Positions 42,406-52,409 are shown, numbered from the stretch's first letter. The stretch is 64,000 bases of DNA from Sporomusaceae bacterium (GCA_018434355.1 JAHDPL010000007.1:62001-126000); one strand, 5' to 3'. The notes: generated by a model not told the origin, from the sequence alone. Numbers and translations are program-made.

Positions 42406-43758
42406 GTGACCCGCTGGAGTTATTTGCCGCACACATCGCAAGACAGGCTTGCCATGCTGGAAACGATCGGTGTTGCCGGAGTGGAAGAACTGTTTGCCGA
42501 TATTCCGCAGGAAGTGCGCTTGCGTCGTCCACTTCGATTGCCGCCGCCGCTATCGGAAATGGAGCTGCGGGAACACCTGCAGACACTGGCGATGAAAGAC
42601 CGGGACTATGAACAAACGCTATGTTTTCTTGGTGCGGGAGCATACGACCACTATATTCCCAGCGTGGTGGGGCATATTGTTGGCCGCAGTGAGTTTCTGA
42701 CCGCCTATACCCAGTATCAACCGGAGATTGCACAGGGATATCTGCAGGCTCTCTGGGAATACCAGAGTTTGATCTGCCTGTTGACCGGCATGGAAATGGC
42801 GGTGACTTCGCTATATGACGGGGCAACGGCTATGGCCGAAGCGGCGATGATGGCCTGCGGAATTACCGGTCGCAACGAGGTGCTGGTTTCACGGACGGTG
42901 CATCCGCATTGGCGCGATGTCTTGGCAACCTACGCAAGGGATCGCGCGATGAAAATCTTGACGGTTGATTATCTCGACGGTGTAAGTAATCTGACGGAAC
43001 TATCCCGGTTGGTTAACGACAACACAGCTGCCGTAATCTGTCAGACACCGAATTTTTTCGGCTGTCTGGAAGATTTGCGCGGTATCGGGGATATCGCGCA
43101 AAAACAGGGAGCTTTAATGATCGCGGCAGTGAATCCGATTTCATTGGGTGTGCTGGAAGCGCCAGGCGCCCTGGGCGCCGACATTGTGATAGGGGAAGGA
43201 CAGTCGATGGGTCTGCCGTTGTCATTTGGCGGGCCATACATCGGGTTTCTGGCAACGCGCGACAAATGGCTGCGCCGCACGCCGGGCCGCATCGTCGGTC
43301 AGACTGTGGACCAAGACGGGACCCGCGGTTTTGTGCTGACCATTCAGGCACGCGAGCAACATATCCGTAGAGACAAGGCAACGTCAAACATTTGCTCCAA
43401 TGAAGCTCTCTGTTCGCTGGCGGTCGCAGTGTATCTCTGCGCGCTGGGCAAGCAAGGCCTGCGTCAGGTCGCGGAGCTCTGCCTGCAGAAAGCGCATTAT
43501 GCGCGGCGGACAATCACGCAGCTTCCCGGCTTCAGTCCCGTTTTTGACCAACCGTTATTCAATGAATTTGTCGTCCGTTGCCCGATATCGCCGCGCGAAA
43601 TCAATGAAGAGCTGCAGGAGGCCGGCGTGGTTGCCGGACTTGACCTGGGACGCTATTATCCCGAACTGGCGGGCTGTATGTTGACGGCCGTGACAGAAAA
43701 ACGGACGCGTGAAGAGATCGATTTACTGGCAGGATTGCTGAAAGAGGTGTCGGCATGA
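42406..43758 (+). CDS. gcvPA: Glycine dehydrogenase (decarboxylating) subunit 1
   Basis: The GTG at 42406, behind AAAGGGGG, gives 450 residues. It corresponds to the N-terminal half of the P protein, which is split in Gram-positive-type bacteria. Conserved segments are [48 protein letters not shown] and a late [16 protein letters not shown]. With GcvPB it forms the PLP-dependent glycine decarboxylase. It overlaps gcvPB by four bases. A frame extending upstream into gcvH lacks a start signal. Confidence 0.97.
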   Translation: MTRWSYLPHTSQDRLAMLETIGVAGVEELFADIPQEVRLRRPLRLPPPLSEMELREHLQTLAMKDRDYEQTLCFLGAGAYDHYIPSVVGHIVGRSEFLTAYTQYQPEIAQGYLQALWEYQSLICLLTGMEMAVTSLYDGATAMAEAAMMACGITGRNEVLVSRTVHPHWRDVLATYARDRAMKILTVDYLDGVSNLTELSRLVNDNTAAVICQTPNFFGCLEDLRGIGDIAQKQGALMIAAVNPISLGVLEAPGALGADIVIGEGQSMGLPLSFGGPYIGFLATRDKWLRRTPGRIVGQTVDQDGTRGFVLTIQAREQHIRRDKATSNICSNEALCSLAVAVYLCALGKQGLRQVAELCLQKAHYARRTITQLPGFSPVFDQPLFNEFVVRCPISPREINEELQEAGVVAGLDLGRYYPELAGCMLTAVTEKRTREEIDLLAGLLKEVSA

Positions 43759-45218
43759 GAAGTTCCGCCGCTTTGATTTTTGAATTGAGTCGACCGGGGC
43801 GACTGGCGCTTGATTTGCCGCAACCGGATGTGCCGGAGCAGCAGCTGGAAGACCTGATTCCTGCCGCTTATCTGCGCAGTGAGCCTGCGGCACTGCCGGA
43901 GGTCAGCCAGCTTGATCTAGTCCGGCATTTTACGGAACTGTCGCAACGGACTTTTGGCGTCGATTCGGGGTTTTACCCATTAGGATCTTGCACAATGAAG
44001 TACAATCCGAAAGTCAATGAAGATGTTGCCGCGTTGCCGGGCTGGACAGGGCTGCATCCTTTGGAAGGTTTTCGTGACACGCAGGGCGCTTTGCAGCTGA
44101 TGTATGAACTTCAACAGATGCTTGCAGAAATTTCCGGTATGGATGCGGTGACGTTGCAGCCGGTTGCAGGCGCTCATGGAGAATTGACCGGGTTGAAACT
44201 GATCCGGGCCTATCACCGCAGTCGAGGGGAAGAACACCGCATCCGCGTGATCGTACCGGATTCGGCGCATGGAACGAATCCTGCAACGGTAAGCGTCTGC
44301 GGCATGGAAACCGTCGAAATAAAATCACATCCCGATGGCGCGATCGACCTGGATGCACTTAGGGCCGCAGTCAATTCCGATACTGCGGCGCTGATGCTGA
44401 CCAATCCCAGTACGTTGGGTCTATTTGAAAAGAACATCTGCGCAGTGACAGAAATCGTTCACGCCGCCGGTGGTCTGGTATATTACGACGGGGCTAATGC
44501 CAATGCGATAATGGGCCTGACCCGGCCGGGCGATATGGGATTTGACGTGATCCACTTCAACCTGCACAAAACTTTCAGTACGCCGCATGGCGGTGGGGGA
44601 CCCGGCGCCGGACCGGTTGGCGTAAAGAAGATTCTCGAACCGTTCTTGCCGATTCCAGTGGTTACGCAAACGGCGGACGGGAGTTACTGTTTCGCCGAAG
44701 ACAGGCCATTGTCAATTGGCCGGATGCATAGTTTTTACGGAAACTTCGGGATTCTTGTCCGGGCTTACGCATATATTCTGACGATGGGCGCGGACGGACT
44801 GCGTCAGGTCAGCGAAGATGCGGTGTTGAACGCAAATTATTGCCTGGCCCGGCTGCGTGATGTTTACCATGCGCCATTTGTCAGACACTGCATGCATGAA
44901 TGCGTTCTGACATCACAAAAGCAGAATGCCAAAGGGATCCGGACGCTGGATATCGCCAAACGATTGCTGGATTACGGGGTTCATCCGCCAACCATCTATT
45001 TCCCGCTGATTGTAGCGGAAGCCTTGATGATTGAACCGACCGAAACGGAAAGCAAAGAAAACCTGGACGCGTTCGTCGAGATCATGCGTCAGATTGCACG
45101 TGAGGCTGAAGAAAATCCTGCGTTAATTATTCAGGCCCCAACGACAACAGTTGTAGGACGTCTGGATGAAGCGGCTGCAGCGAGAAAACCGAACCTGCGT
45201 TGGAAGCCGGCCGGATAA
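43755..45218 (+). CDS. gcvPB: Glycine dehydrogenase (decarboxylating) subunit 2
   Basis: The 487-residue protein is the C-terminal half of P protein. It has [14 protein letters not shown] near residue 75, [23 protein letters not shown] and the PLP-lysine motif [18 protein letters not shown] near residues 268-285. It completes the glycine decarboxylase with GcvPA. The dihydrolipoyl dehydrogenase (L protein) is not in the window. The stop overlaps the next start (TAATG). Confidence 0.98.
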   Translation: MRSSAALIFELSRPGRLALDLPQPDVPEQQLEDLIPAAYLRSEPAALPEVSQLDLVRHFTELSQRTFGVDSGFYPLGSCTMKYNPKVNEDVAALPGWTGLHPLEGFRDTQGALQLMYELQQMLAEISGMDAVTLQPVAGAHGELTGLKLIRAYHRSRGEEHRIRVIVPDSAHGTNPATVSVCGMETVEIKSHPDGAIDLDALRAAVNSDTAALMLTNPSTLGLFEKNICAVTEIVHAAGGLVYYDGANANAIMGLTRPGDMGFDVIHFNLHKTFSTPHGGGGPGAGPVGVKKILEPFLPIPVVTQTADGSYCFAEDRPLSIGRMHSFYGNFGILVRAYAYILTMGADGLRQVSEDAVLNANYCLARLRDVYHAPFVRHCMHECVLTSQKQNAKGIRTLDIAKRLLDYGVHPPTIYFPLIVAEALMIEPTETESKENLDAFVEIMRQIAREAEENPALIIQAPTTTVVGRLDEAAAARKPNLRWKPAG

Positions 45219-46048
45219 TGACGATGCCGAGCTGGCGATTGCTACAAGATTACCCTGCATCTGCCGCCTGGAACATGGCGGCAGATGAGGCTATGCTGAT
45301 CAGTTGCGGCTGTGAAACCGGTCGGCCGACGCTGCGATTTTATGGCTGGAATCCCCCGGCAGTCAGTATCGGCTATTTCCAAAGACTTGCCACGGAAATC
45401 GACCAGGACGTTTGTCAAAAGCTTGGCATTGACATCATCCGGCGATTGACCGGCGGCAGGGCGGTACTGCATGAACATGAATTGACGTACAGTCTGGTGG
45501 TCCGGGAAGACGAACCCTACGTTCCATCTACGGTAACCGAATCGTATCGCTTTTTTAGCCGGGCGATCATCAATGGATTGGCGAGACTGGGGATTGCTGC
45601 CGAGATGAAGTCGCCGGAGACGCACAAAGGGAAGCCGCGGACGCAGGCCTCAGCCGCCTGTTTTGACGCGCCGTCACATTATGAGGTCACCGTTGCCGGC
45701 AGAAAACTGGTGGGCAGTGCACAGGTTCGCCGCGATGGCGTTTTGTTGCAGCATGGTTCCATCCTGTTGTCTCTGCAGCCGGAACGGATGGCTGCGGTCT
45801 TGCAGTCAGCGCAAACTGAACGCGACGATATGCTGGCGCAGGAACTGGCGGAAAAAGCAATCGGACTTGACGAAATCCTTGGCAGATCAATCGATCCGGT
45901 AACTGTGGCGAATGCAATTCTCGCAGGATTTGAAGAACAATGCGACTTGCGATTCGAGTCTGGTTTGTGGACTGATTCGGAAATGGACTATATCGACGAA
46001 TTGATCAAACAAAAATATGGCGTTAAAGCATGGAATTTTCGACGTTAG
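45218..46048 (+). CDS. Lipoate-protein ligase family, LipM-like octanoyltransferase
   Basis: The ATG at 45218 shares the gcvPB stop; a second ATG lies two codons on. The 276-residue protein has the RRLTGGRAVLHEHELTYS motif at about 75-92 and SAACFDAPSHYEVTVAGRKLVGSAQ at about 145-169, where C148 matches the catalytic Cys of Bacillus LipM and K163 is the conserved lysine. LipM transfers octanoyl from ACP to GcvH. Cys at this place argues for octanoyltransfer over an ATP-dependent ligase. Its location in the gcv operon fits lipoylation of GcvH. Confidence 0.88.
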   Translation: MTMPSWRLLQDYPASAAWNMAADEAMLISCGCETGRPTLRFYGWNPPAVSIGYFQRLATEIDQDVCQKLGIDIIRRLTGGRAVLHEHELTYSLVVREDEPYVPSTVTESYRFFSRAIINGLARLGIAAEMKSPETHKGKPRTQASAACFDAPSHYEVTVAGRKLVGSAQVRRDGVLLQHGSILLSLQPERMAAVLQSAQTERDDMLAQELAEKAIGLDEILGRSIDPVTVANAILAGFEEQCDLRFESGLWTDSEMDYIDELIKQKYGVKAWNFRR

Positions 46049-46049
46049 T

Positions 46050-46079
46050 TTGACAAGAACCCGTGTTGTCGTGTATAAT
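46050..46079 (+). promoter_or_regulatory. Sigma-A promoter for rpsU-yqeY
   Basis: Perfect TTGACA (46050-46055) and TATAAT (46074-46079) with an 18-base spacer, just after the lipM stop. Confidence 0.88.
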
Positions 46080-46137
46080 TCTGCTGGTAAGAACCCGTTA
46101 CACTCCCCGAAGGCTGATGTGGAGGGAGGGAGAACAA

Positions 46138-46314
46138 TTGTCGGAAGTCCATGTAGGAAAGAATGAAACATTGGATAGCGCGCTGCGCCGGTTCAAACGC
46201 TCCTGTCAGAAAGCCGGGGTATTGGCTGATGTACGCAAACACGAACACTATGACAAACCGAGCGTGAAGAAGAAGAAAAAGTCCGAAGCTGCACGCAAGC
46301 GGAAGTTCAAGTAA
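46138..46314 (+). CDS. rpsU: 30S ribosomal protein S21
   Basis: The TTG start at 46138 behind GGAGGGAGGG gives 58 residues, the exact S21 length, beginning [20 protein letters not shown] and ending with the Lys/Arg-rich tail [15 protein letters not shown]. An upstream extension of the frame has no start signal. S21 helps initiation on the 30S subunit. rpsU-yqeY is a widely conserved pair; yqeY begins 16 bases later. Confidence 0.97.
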   Translation: MSEVHVGKNETLDSALRRFKRSCQKAGVLADVRKHEHYDKPSVKKKKKSEAARKRKFK

Positions 46315-46329
46315 TTCGGAGGAATTGCG

Positions 46330-46779
46330 ATGACACTCAGGGACCGGTTGACAGAAGACATGAAACAGGCGATGAAGGATAAGGAAGCAGGCAAACTGAA
46401 ATTGTCTGTCATTCGTATGGTCCGATCCGCTGCTAAAAATGTCGAAATCGACCGGCGAAAAGAGCTTGACGACAACGAGCTGTTGGATGTTGTGGCCAAA
46501 GAAGTCAAAATGCGACGTGATTCACTGGACGAATTCCGCAAAGCGGGGCGCCCGGAGCTGCTGGCTACATTGGAGCAGGAAATTGCTATTTTGATGGAGT
46601 ATTTGCCGGAACAGATGAGTGAAACGGAAGTCCGCGCCTTGGTTACGCAGGCGGTTGCTGATGCACAGGCGGCAAGCGCTAAAGACATGGGGAAAGTGAT
46701 GGCTCTTTTGATGCCAAAAGTCAAAGGCCGGGCGGATGGGAAACTCGTAAACTCAATTGTCAAAGAGTTGTTAAGTTAA
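46330..46779 (+). CDS. yqeY: YqeY/GatB-like domain protein
   Basis: The 149-residue protein is the YqeY family, related to the C-terminal tRNA-binding domain of GatB. It shows MKQAMKDKEAGKLKLSVIRMVRSAAKN, EEVKMRRDSLDEFRKAGR and a final DMGKVMALLMPKVKGRADGKLVN. The function is not firmly known; tRNA-related roles are inferred from GatB. GGAGGAATTGCG precedes the ATG and a strong terminator follows the gene. Confidence 0.95.
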   Translation: MTLRDRLTEDMKQAMKDKEAGKLKLSVIRMVRSAAKNVEIDRRKELDDNELLDVVAKEVKMRRDSLDEFRKAGRPELLATLEQEIAILMEYLPEQMSETEVRALVTQAVADAQAASAKDMGKVMALLMPKVKGRADGKLVNSIVKELLS

Positions 46780-46802
46780 TAAGTCATCGATGTTTGAAAT
46801 TC

Positions 46803-46836
46803 AAAAAACCGGCGTTCCGAGGGACGCCGGTTTTTT
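46803..46836 (+). terminator. Intrinsic terminator after rpsU-yqeY
   Basis: A 13-bp stem, AAAAAACCGGCGT with ACGCCGGTTTTTT, around an eight-base loop, ends in TTTTTT. Confidence 0.95.
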
Positions 46837-46865
46837 ATACTCTCTGCAGGTTTTGCTTTTGTAAA

Positions 46866-46894
46866 ACAGGAATGTTTGTCCGGACAGCGAATAT
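46866..46894 (+). promoter_or_regulatory. Sigma-H-type promoter for nfeD-floA
   Basis: acAGGAatg, 11 bases, then agcGAATat matches RnAGGAwww-N11/12-RnnGAATww at all but one peripheral position. Expected start near 46901, about 60 bases before the nfeD ATG. Confidence 0.7.
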
Positions 46895-46963
46895 AGAAAT
46901 ATAGTATTTCAGATAAGCATTGTGTCATAAGTGTCAAATGAATGGAATTTGAGGAGCGGTGGC

Positions 46964-48268
46964 ATGAACGGCAGGCAAAGAATGATATCTCTATGCATGA
47001 TCTTTATGTTCGCTAGCGTGCTGACGGCCGGCTTGTCTGTAGGAAGTGCGGCAACAGCTCCGTTGGTAGTGGTTGGCATTCGCGGTGAAATTGACGCAGG
47101 ACAGACTGCATTGATCTTCAAAGCGATCAATGAAGCAACTGCCCAAAAAGCTGGCGCATTGCTGGTGGAAATTGAAACATTTGGCGGTCAGGTTGATGCG
47201 GCGGTCAAAATTCGTGACATGATCAGTGATTCAAAGCTGAAAACTATATGTTACGTCAAGAATCGAGCCTGGTCGGCTGGAGCGCTGGTTGCGATTTCGC
47301 ACCGGCATATTGCGATTGCGCCTGGCGGAACGATCGGTGCGGCAGAGCCGATTCCGACGACTGAGAAGACTGTGGCGGCGGTGCGGGCTGAATTTTCAGC
47401 TACGGCGTCAAAAATGGGACGTAATCCCCGGGTGGCGGAAGCAATGGTGGATAAGTCGCTGGGCTATGAGAAGTATGCAGCACCTGGGAAAATCCTGTCG
47501 CTGACAGATTCACAGGCGATGGAAGTCGGTTATGCCGATTTGATTGCAGCAGACCGAGCTGCGGTGTTGAAGCATTTTGGGTTGCAGGATGCGCTGGTTG
47601 TGGAAGTGCAGGGAGGTTGGCCGGAGCGAATTGCCGGCTGGCTGTCTGATCCGGTCGTAAAATCTGCATTGGTTGGGATTATCTTTCTGGCTGTAATGAC
47701 GGAAGTCAAAACGGCAGGAACCGGAGTCGCCGCCTTGATTGGTCTTGTTGCGACGGCGATGTTTTTTGGTTCGCAATGGGTTACCGGGGTCGCGACATGG
47801 GTCGAAGTATTGCTGTTTTTGGCGGGACTTATCTTGCTGGCAATTGAATTTTTCGTTCCAGGATTTGGTTTGTTTGGCATCGCCGGAATTGCCAGCATCT
47901 TGCTGAGCCTGTTCATGACACTTGGCGGCGGCGTTTCCGCCCTGAGCATCATGGCCTCGGGGACAGTGGCCGCAGTGGTGGCGTTCTTGCTCTTGTTGAA
48001 GTATCTGCCGTCTTCCGGATTTTGGAAACGTCTGGTCTTGCGCAACGAGTTGAGGACGGAACAGGGGTATACTGCCAGCGAAGACCTGACCCAACTGATT
48101 GGACAGGAGGGTGTGGTTCTGACCTTGCTCAGGCCGGCAGGGGCGGTCCGGATTGGGGAAAAGGTGTTGGACGTGGTTTCCGAAGGTCGGTTCATCGAAC
48201 CCGGTATCAGGGTAAAAGTGCTCGGGGTCCAGGGAAACCGGGTCGTGGTCCGGGCGATTGAAGATTGA
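46964..48268 (+). CDS. NfeD family membrane-bound ClpP-class serine protease (long form)
   Basis: The ATG at 46964 behind GAGGAGCGGTGGC gives 434 residues. A signal/anchor (residues 1-32) precedes a ClpP-like domain with NRAWSAGALVAIS (catalytic Ser) and GTIGAAEPI. About five membrane spans follow (about 220-350), then a C-terminal OB-fold NfeD domain (GQEGVVLTLLRPAGAVRIGEKVLDVVSEG). Long NfeD proteins pair with flotillin-like proteins; floA follows 31 bases later. The pair probably shapes membrane microdomains. Confidence 0.93.
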   Translation: MNGRQRMISLCMIFMFASVLTAGLSVGSAATAPLVVVGIRGEIDAGQTALIFKAINEATAQKAGALLVEIETFGGQVDAAVKIRDMISDSKLKTICYVKNRAWSAGALVAISHRHIAIAPGGTIGAAEPIPTTEKTVAAVRAEFSATASKMGRNPRVAEAMVDKSLGYEKYAAPGKILSLTDSQAMEVGYADLIAADRAAVLKHFGLQDALVVEVQGGWPERIAGWLSDPVVKSALVGIIFLAVMTEVKTAGTGVAALIGLVATAMFFGSQWVTGVATWVEVLLFLAGLILLAIEFFVPGFGLFGIAGIASILLSLFMTLGGGVSALSIMASGTVAAVVAFLLLLKYLPSSGFWKRLVLRNELRTEQGYTASEDLTQLIGQEGVVLTLLRPAGAVRIGEKVLDVVSEGRFIEPGIRVKVLGVQGNRVVVRAIED

Positions 48269-48299
48269 AGCATGTTAACGAAGTGAGGAGGAAAGTATT

Positions 48300-49298
48300 A
48301 TGGTAACAACACTTGTCGGTAGTTTGATCATTTTGGTGGCTTTTTTTATCGGGGTGGCGATATTCCTGCACTTCGTGCCGCTCGGACTGTGGATTTCAGC
48401 CATGGCGGCAGGGTCCAGCGTAGGAATCTTTACTTTGATCGGTATGCGTTTGCGTAGGGTTCCGCCGGGACAGATCGTTATGCCGCTGATCAAGGCAAAC
48501 AAAGCCGGTCTCAATATCAATGTCAATCAGTTAGAGGCGCATTATCTGGCCGGCGGCAACGTCGACCGAGTCATCGATTCGATGATTGCGGCGGCCAGGG
48601 CGCAGATCCCCCTGTCACTGGAGCGTTCTTGCGCGATTGACCTTGCTGGCCGCAATGTGCTGGAAGCGGTCCAGATGAGCGTAAATCCTCGCGTGATCGA
48701 GACACCGGTGGTATCGGCAGTTGCCAAGAACGGCATTGAACTGAAGGTCAAGGCCCGGGTTACGGTGCGGACCAATATCGACCGATTGGTCGGCGGCGCC
48801 GGTGAACAGACCATCATTGCCCGTGTTGGCGAAGGGATCGTCACCAGTGTCGGTTCAGCCGTCGACCATAAAGACGTGCTTGAGAATCCTGATCATATTT
48901 CTCGAACAGTATTGTCCAAAGGGCTCGATGCCGGTACCGCTTTCGAGATTCTGTCGATCGATATCGCTGATGTTGATGTGGGGCGCAATATTGGCGCGCA
49001 ACTGATGACTGACCAAGCGGAAGCAGAGAAGAAAGTCGCTCAGGCGAAAGCCGAAGAACGCCGCGCAATGGCTGTGGCACATGAACAGGAAATGCGAGCC
49101 CGTACCCAGGAGATGCAGGCAAAAGTTGTTGAGGCGCAGGCGGAGGTGCCCCAGGCATTGGCCCAGGCGCTGCGCGAGGGGAAACTTGGCGTCATGGATT
49201 ATTACAACATGAACAATATCCTGGCTGATACAGGGATGCGCGAGAATATTGCCAAATCGAGTCCGGTTTCGATTAAACCTGAAGAACCGAAACGTTAG
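48300..49298 (+). CDS. floA: Flotillin-like protein FloA
   Basis: The 332-residue protein has two short hydrophobic segments at the N-terminus (residues 5-55) that anchor it, an SPFH domain (about 60-220) and an Ala/Glu-rich coiled-coil tail (about 230-300; [20 protein letters not shown]). Length and sequence match Bacillus YqfA/FloA, a scaffold of functional membrane microdomains. GAGGAGGAAAG precedes the ATG. Expression appears tied to the sigma-H-type promoter before nfeD. Confidence 0.96.
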   Translation: MVTTLVGSLIILVAFFIGVAIFLHFVPLGLWISAMAAGSSVGIFTLIGMRLRRVPPGQIVMPLIKANKAGLNINVNQLEAHYLAGGNVDRVIDSMIAAARAQIPLSLERSCAIDLAGRNVLEAVQMSVNPRVIETPVVSAVAKNGIELKVKARVTVRTNIDRLVGGAGEQTIIARVGEGIVTSVGSAVDHKDVLENPDHISRTVLSKGLDAGTAFEILSIDIADVDVGRNIGAQLMTDQAEAEKKVAQAKAEERRAMAVAHEQEMRARTQEMQAKVVEAQAEVPQALAQALREGKLGVMDYYNMNNILADTGMRENIAKSSPVSIKPEEPKR

Positions 49299-49307
49299 GA
49301 GCTCATT

Positions 49308-49721
49308 ATGGACATCGGGTTATTTATTGTCCTGATGATTGTGGTTTATGTGGTTCCTGAACTGCTTAAACGACTGAAAAAGAAAAAGCCTTATCAGTAC
49401 CCCGACTTTCCGGCTCCAATGCCGCCAACTGGTCAATATCCTTCACCTCCCGGCATTCCCGGCGAATTGTCACGCGGCATGAAGCCGCCGCCGATGCCGC
49501 TATATGCAGTGCAGGAAGAAGGCACTGCCGGCGACGAAGGCGATCCGGACTGGGGAGTTAAGATGACTGCACCGGTTAGCGAAATCGCCGGAGCAGAAAT
49601 TGAGCCCCAATCCGTTTGGAGAATGGACCCCAGTCAGGCGATGCAAGGACTTGTGTGGGCTGAAATCATTGCACCGCCACTAGCCTTACGTCACCTTCGA
49701 CAACACAGGGGGAGGATTTGA
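49308..49721 (+). CDS. Small membrane-anchored Pro-rich protein downstream of floA
   Basis: The 137-residue product has one N-terminal membrane span (about 3-18), a basic stop-transfer (KRLKKKKPYQ), a proline-rich stretch (PAPMPPTGQYPSPPGIPG) and a short C-terminal segment. I do not recognise a family. It begins nine bases after floA with its own AGGAGC site, so it is cotranscribed and may act with FloA/NfeD at the membrane. Confidence 0.7.
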   Translation: MDIGLFIVLMIVVYVVPELLKRLKKKKPYQYPDFPAPMPPTGQYPSPPGIPGELSRGMKPPPMPLYAVQEEGTAGDEGDPDWGVKMTAPVSEIAGAEIEPQSVWRMDPSQAMQGLVWAEIIAPPLALRHLRQHRGRI

Positions 49722-49722
49722 C

Positions 49723-50163
49723 ATGACTGAATGCAGAAGAGGGGAAGGCGCTGATTGCGAGGCTTTTGAAAAAAAAGTCCGTACAATTCTGGCGCTAAAA
49801 ACAATTGCAATTGTTGGCATGTCACCGCAGGAAGATCGACCGAGTTACCGGGTGGGAAAATATTTGATTGAACATGGGTATGATGTCATACCCGTGCGTC
49901 CGGGCGGCGGAGAAATATTGGGGCGCGCCGTTTTTGCCTCAGTTAGTGAAATTCCGCGATCTGTCGATATAGTTGATGTATTTCGCCGCTCCGAGGATTG
50001 CGAAGAGATTGCCCGCGATGCAGTTTCCATCGGCGCCCGGGTGCTTTGGCTGCAAGAAGACATTGTGAGTCCTTCGGCAGAACAAATTGCAGTCGATGCC
50101 GGGTTGTTGTTTGTCATGGATACCTGTATCAAGAAAATGCATGCCAAATATATCGGCGATTGA
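49723..50163 (+). CDS. CoA-binding domain protein (YccU-like)
   Basis: The 146-residue protein has a single Rossmann-type CoA-binding domain: KTIAIVGMSPQEDRPSYRVGKYLIEHGYDVIPVRPG, ASVSEIPRSVDIVDVFRRSEDCEEIARDAVSIGARVLWLQE and a late CIKKMHAKY. The function of stand-alone members is not settled. It starts one base after the previous stop, behind GGGGGAGGATTTGAC. Confidence 0.88.
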   Translation: MTECRRGEGADCEAFEKKVRTILALKTIAIVGMSPQEDRPSYRVGKYLIEHGYDVIPVRPGGGEILGRAVFASVSEIPRSVDIVDVFRRSEDCEEIARDAVSIGARVLWLQEDIVSPSAEQIAVDAGLLFVMDTCIKKMHAKYIGD

Positions 50164-50216
50164 AAGGGTTAATGGAGGATGGTTCCCGTTAGCGGGGTAA
50201 GGCAGGAAAAGACAAA

Positions 50217-52409
50217 ATGAGATTGTGGAACCAAATCGATTCATTTTTTACCGAATCGGCGATTGCGCGGCAACATTCGCCGATTCGAAAAATTGTGTTG
50301 TTCTTGCTTTTTTTTGTTTTGAACACGGTGCTGTTATCGATTGATTTTTTGCCGGATAAAGTATCCCTGAGTCTGGGGCAGGTCAGCGACCGTGATGTTG
50401 TTGCGCCCAGAACAGTTTCTTTCGTCGATGAACCACGGACCCGAAAACTAGAAACCGAAGTGGTCGCCAGCGTGGCGAATGTTTACGATCTGGATACGAG
50501 TGCGGCGGCAACGGCTGAAGATGATGTCAGCCGGATTTTTCGTTCTGTGCGTTCGGTCCTGACTGACAAACAGCTCGCCAGGCCGGAAGAGAAAATAGGA
50601 AAACTGCGCAGTCTGCTGACTGGATCGTTGCCTGAACCCATTCAGGCATCCTTGTTGACTTTTTCTGCGGCCGAACTGGAAGCGCTGGAAGAAAATTCAC
50701 GGACGATCCTGCGCAAATATCTATATCGCGGCATCCGCGATGAAGAAGTCGACGCTGTCCGCAAACAAGCAGCTGTCGATGTCGAACGTCTGGGTTGGGG
50801 TGAAAAAGGCGCGGCGGTGGTTCTCGGCATTACACAACCGCACCTGAATCCCAATTTTGTTCTCAACACGAAAGAAACCGAACAACGCAAACGTGCAGCG
50901 TTGAAAAGCATCGAACCGGTTCGGATCACCGTGAAAATCGGACAGATAGTCGTGCGCAAAGGCGATGTGGTGACGGAAGAACAATTACAGATGATGGGCG
51001 AACTAGGGCTGCATCGCGGCCAAGTCGGCCTCGAACGCATATGGGGACTTGCACTGTATGTTCTACTGATGATGGGGATGCTACTGGCTTACTTTTATAA
51101 ATTTGTCCCCGACATTTTTATGGATGATCGCCGACTGTTGCTGGTTGGTCTGGTTGTCTTACTCACGCTGGTTATCGGGCGTATCGGCCATTTTTATTCG
51201 GACTTTGTCACGCCGATGGCGGTCGGACCTCTGTTGACGGCGATCCTTGTCGGCCCACGGGCTGCCTTGGCGCTATGCGTGATTGCCTCATTGCTGTTCG
51301 GCCTGATTGCCGAATCGAACCTTCGGACCATTTCCTTTGTTATGATCGGCGGAGCCGTCGGTGTTTATAGCGTGGCGCAGATTACCCAGGGGTACAGCCT
51401 GGTGAGGGCAGGACTGTGGATTGCTCTCGCCAATGTGATTACGATTTTGTGCACCGGTTTGATTGACGGGATTGAATTGCGGCAAATCTTCAGTGAAGCG
51501 GCGATGGGGGCAATCGGTGGGGTTGCCGCCGCCATTTTGTCAATTGGATTGCTGCCTTATCTGGAACAGGCGTTCCGAATCACGACGTCAGAAAAATTAT
51601 TAACGCTGGCCAGGCCGAATCATCCCTTATTGCAGCGACTGCTGCTGGAAGCGCCGGGGACCTATTATCACAGCATTTTGGTGGGAAATCTTGCCGAGAC
51701 CGCAGCGGACAAGATCGGCGCCGACCCGATCCTTTCCCGTGTTGGTGCTTATTATCATGACGTTGGCAAAATCCAACGCCCCTATTTCTTCGTCGAGAAC
51801 CAGGCGAACATGGAGAATCCGCACGCTAAGCTTTCACCGAGTCTTTCGACGATGATCGTCACTTCGCATATTCGTGATGGACTGGAATTTTGTCGCGAGT
51901 ATAAATTGCCGGAGGCTGTGGCCGATATTGTCGGCCAGCATCATGGGACTTCGCTTGTATCCTATTTCTACAAACAAGCGGCAGAAGGCGAGCATAGCGA
52001 GTGCATCATCGAAGAAGATTTCCGCTATGAAGGACCTAAGCCGCAGACCAAAGAAGCGGCATTGATCATGTTGGCAGACGGTTGCGAGGCGGCTGTCCGT
52101 TCTATTGCCAAACCCAACATGAGCCGGATCGAAAATACGGTGCGGCGGGTGATCAATGAACGTTTGCGCGACGGACAACTCAATGAATGCGATCTTACGT
52201 TGCGCGACCTCAACATGATCGGCGATGTGTTCATCCGTGTTTTGTGCAGTACCTGCCATTCGCGGATTGAGTACCCGGCGGAAGCAATCCGTGAACTGGA
52301 AAGGAGACGACCGCGCAATGGAAATGGAAATAAATGTTCAACCGGAAAATCTCTCGTTGCCGTTGAAAGCAAAGGAAACGGTGCAGAGCGTTCTGCAACG
52401 AACGGCTGA
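50217..52409 (+). CDS. 7TM-HD family phosphohydrolase (YqfF/PgpH-like)
   Basis: The 730-residue protein has an N-terminal span, a large extracytoplasmic domain (about 45-270), seven membrane spans (about 275-465) and a cytoplasmic HD domain with YYHDVGKIQRPYFF and GHHGTSLVSYFY ligands. Listeria PgpH degrades c-di-AMP; the same activity is likely here. The frame ends 92 bases inside ybeY with a low-complexity Asn/Gly/Lys tail (RRPRNGNGNKCSTG...), longer than the usual C-terminus. It heads the yqfF-ybeY-cdd-era-recO block. Confidence 0.93.
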   Translation: MRLWNQIDSFFTESAIARQHSPIRKIVLFLLFFVLNTVLLSIDFLPDKVSLSLGQVSDRDVVAPRTVSFVDEPRTRKLETEVVASVANVYDLDTSAAATAEDDVSRIFRSVRSVLTDKQLARPEEKIGKLRSLLTGSLPEPIQASLLTFSAAELEALEENSRTILRKYLYRGIRDEEVDAVRKQAAVDVERLGWGEKGAAVVLGITQPHLNPNFVLNTKETEQRKRAALKSIEPVRITVKIGQIVVRKGDVVTEEQLQMMGELGLHRGQVGLERIWGLALYVLLMMGMLLAYFYKFVPDIFMDDRRLLLVGLVVLLTLVIGRIGHFYSDFVTPMAVGPLLTAILVGPRAALALCVIASLLFGLIAESNLRTISFVMIGGAVGVYSVAQITQGYSLVRAGLWIALANVITILCTGLIDGIELRQIFSEAAMGAIGGVAAAILSIGLLPYLEQAFRITTSEKLLTLARPNHPLLQRLLLEAPGTYYHSILVGNLAETAADKIGADPILSRVGAYYHDVGKIQRPYFFVENQANMENPHAKLSPSLSTMIVTSHIRDGLEFCREYKLPEAVADIVGQHHGTSLVSYFYKQAAEGEHSECIIEEDFRYEGPKPQTKEAALIMLADGCEAAVRSIAKPNMSRIENTVRRVINERLRDGQLNECDLTLRDLNMIGDVFIRVLCSTCHSRIEYPAEAIRELERRRPRNGNGNKCSTGKSLVAVESKGNGAERSATNG

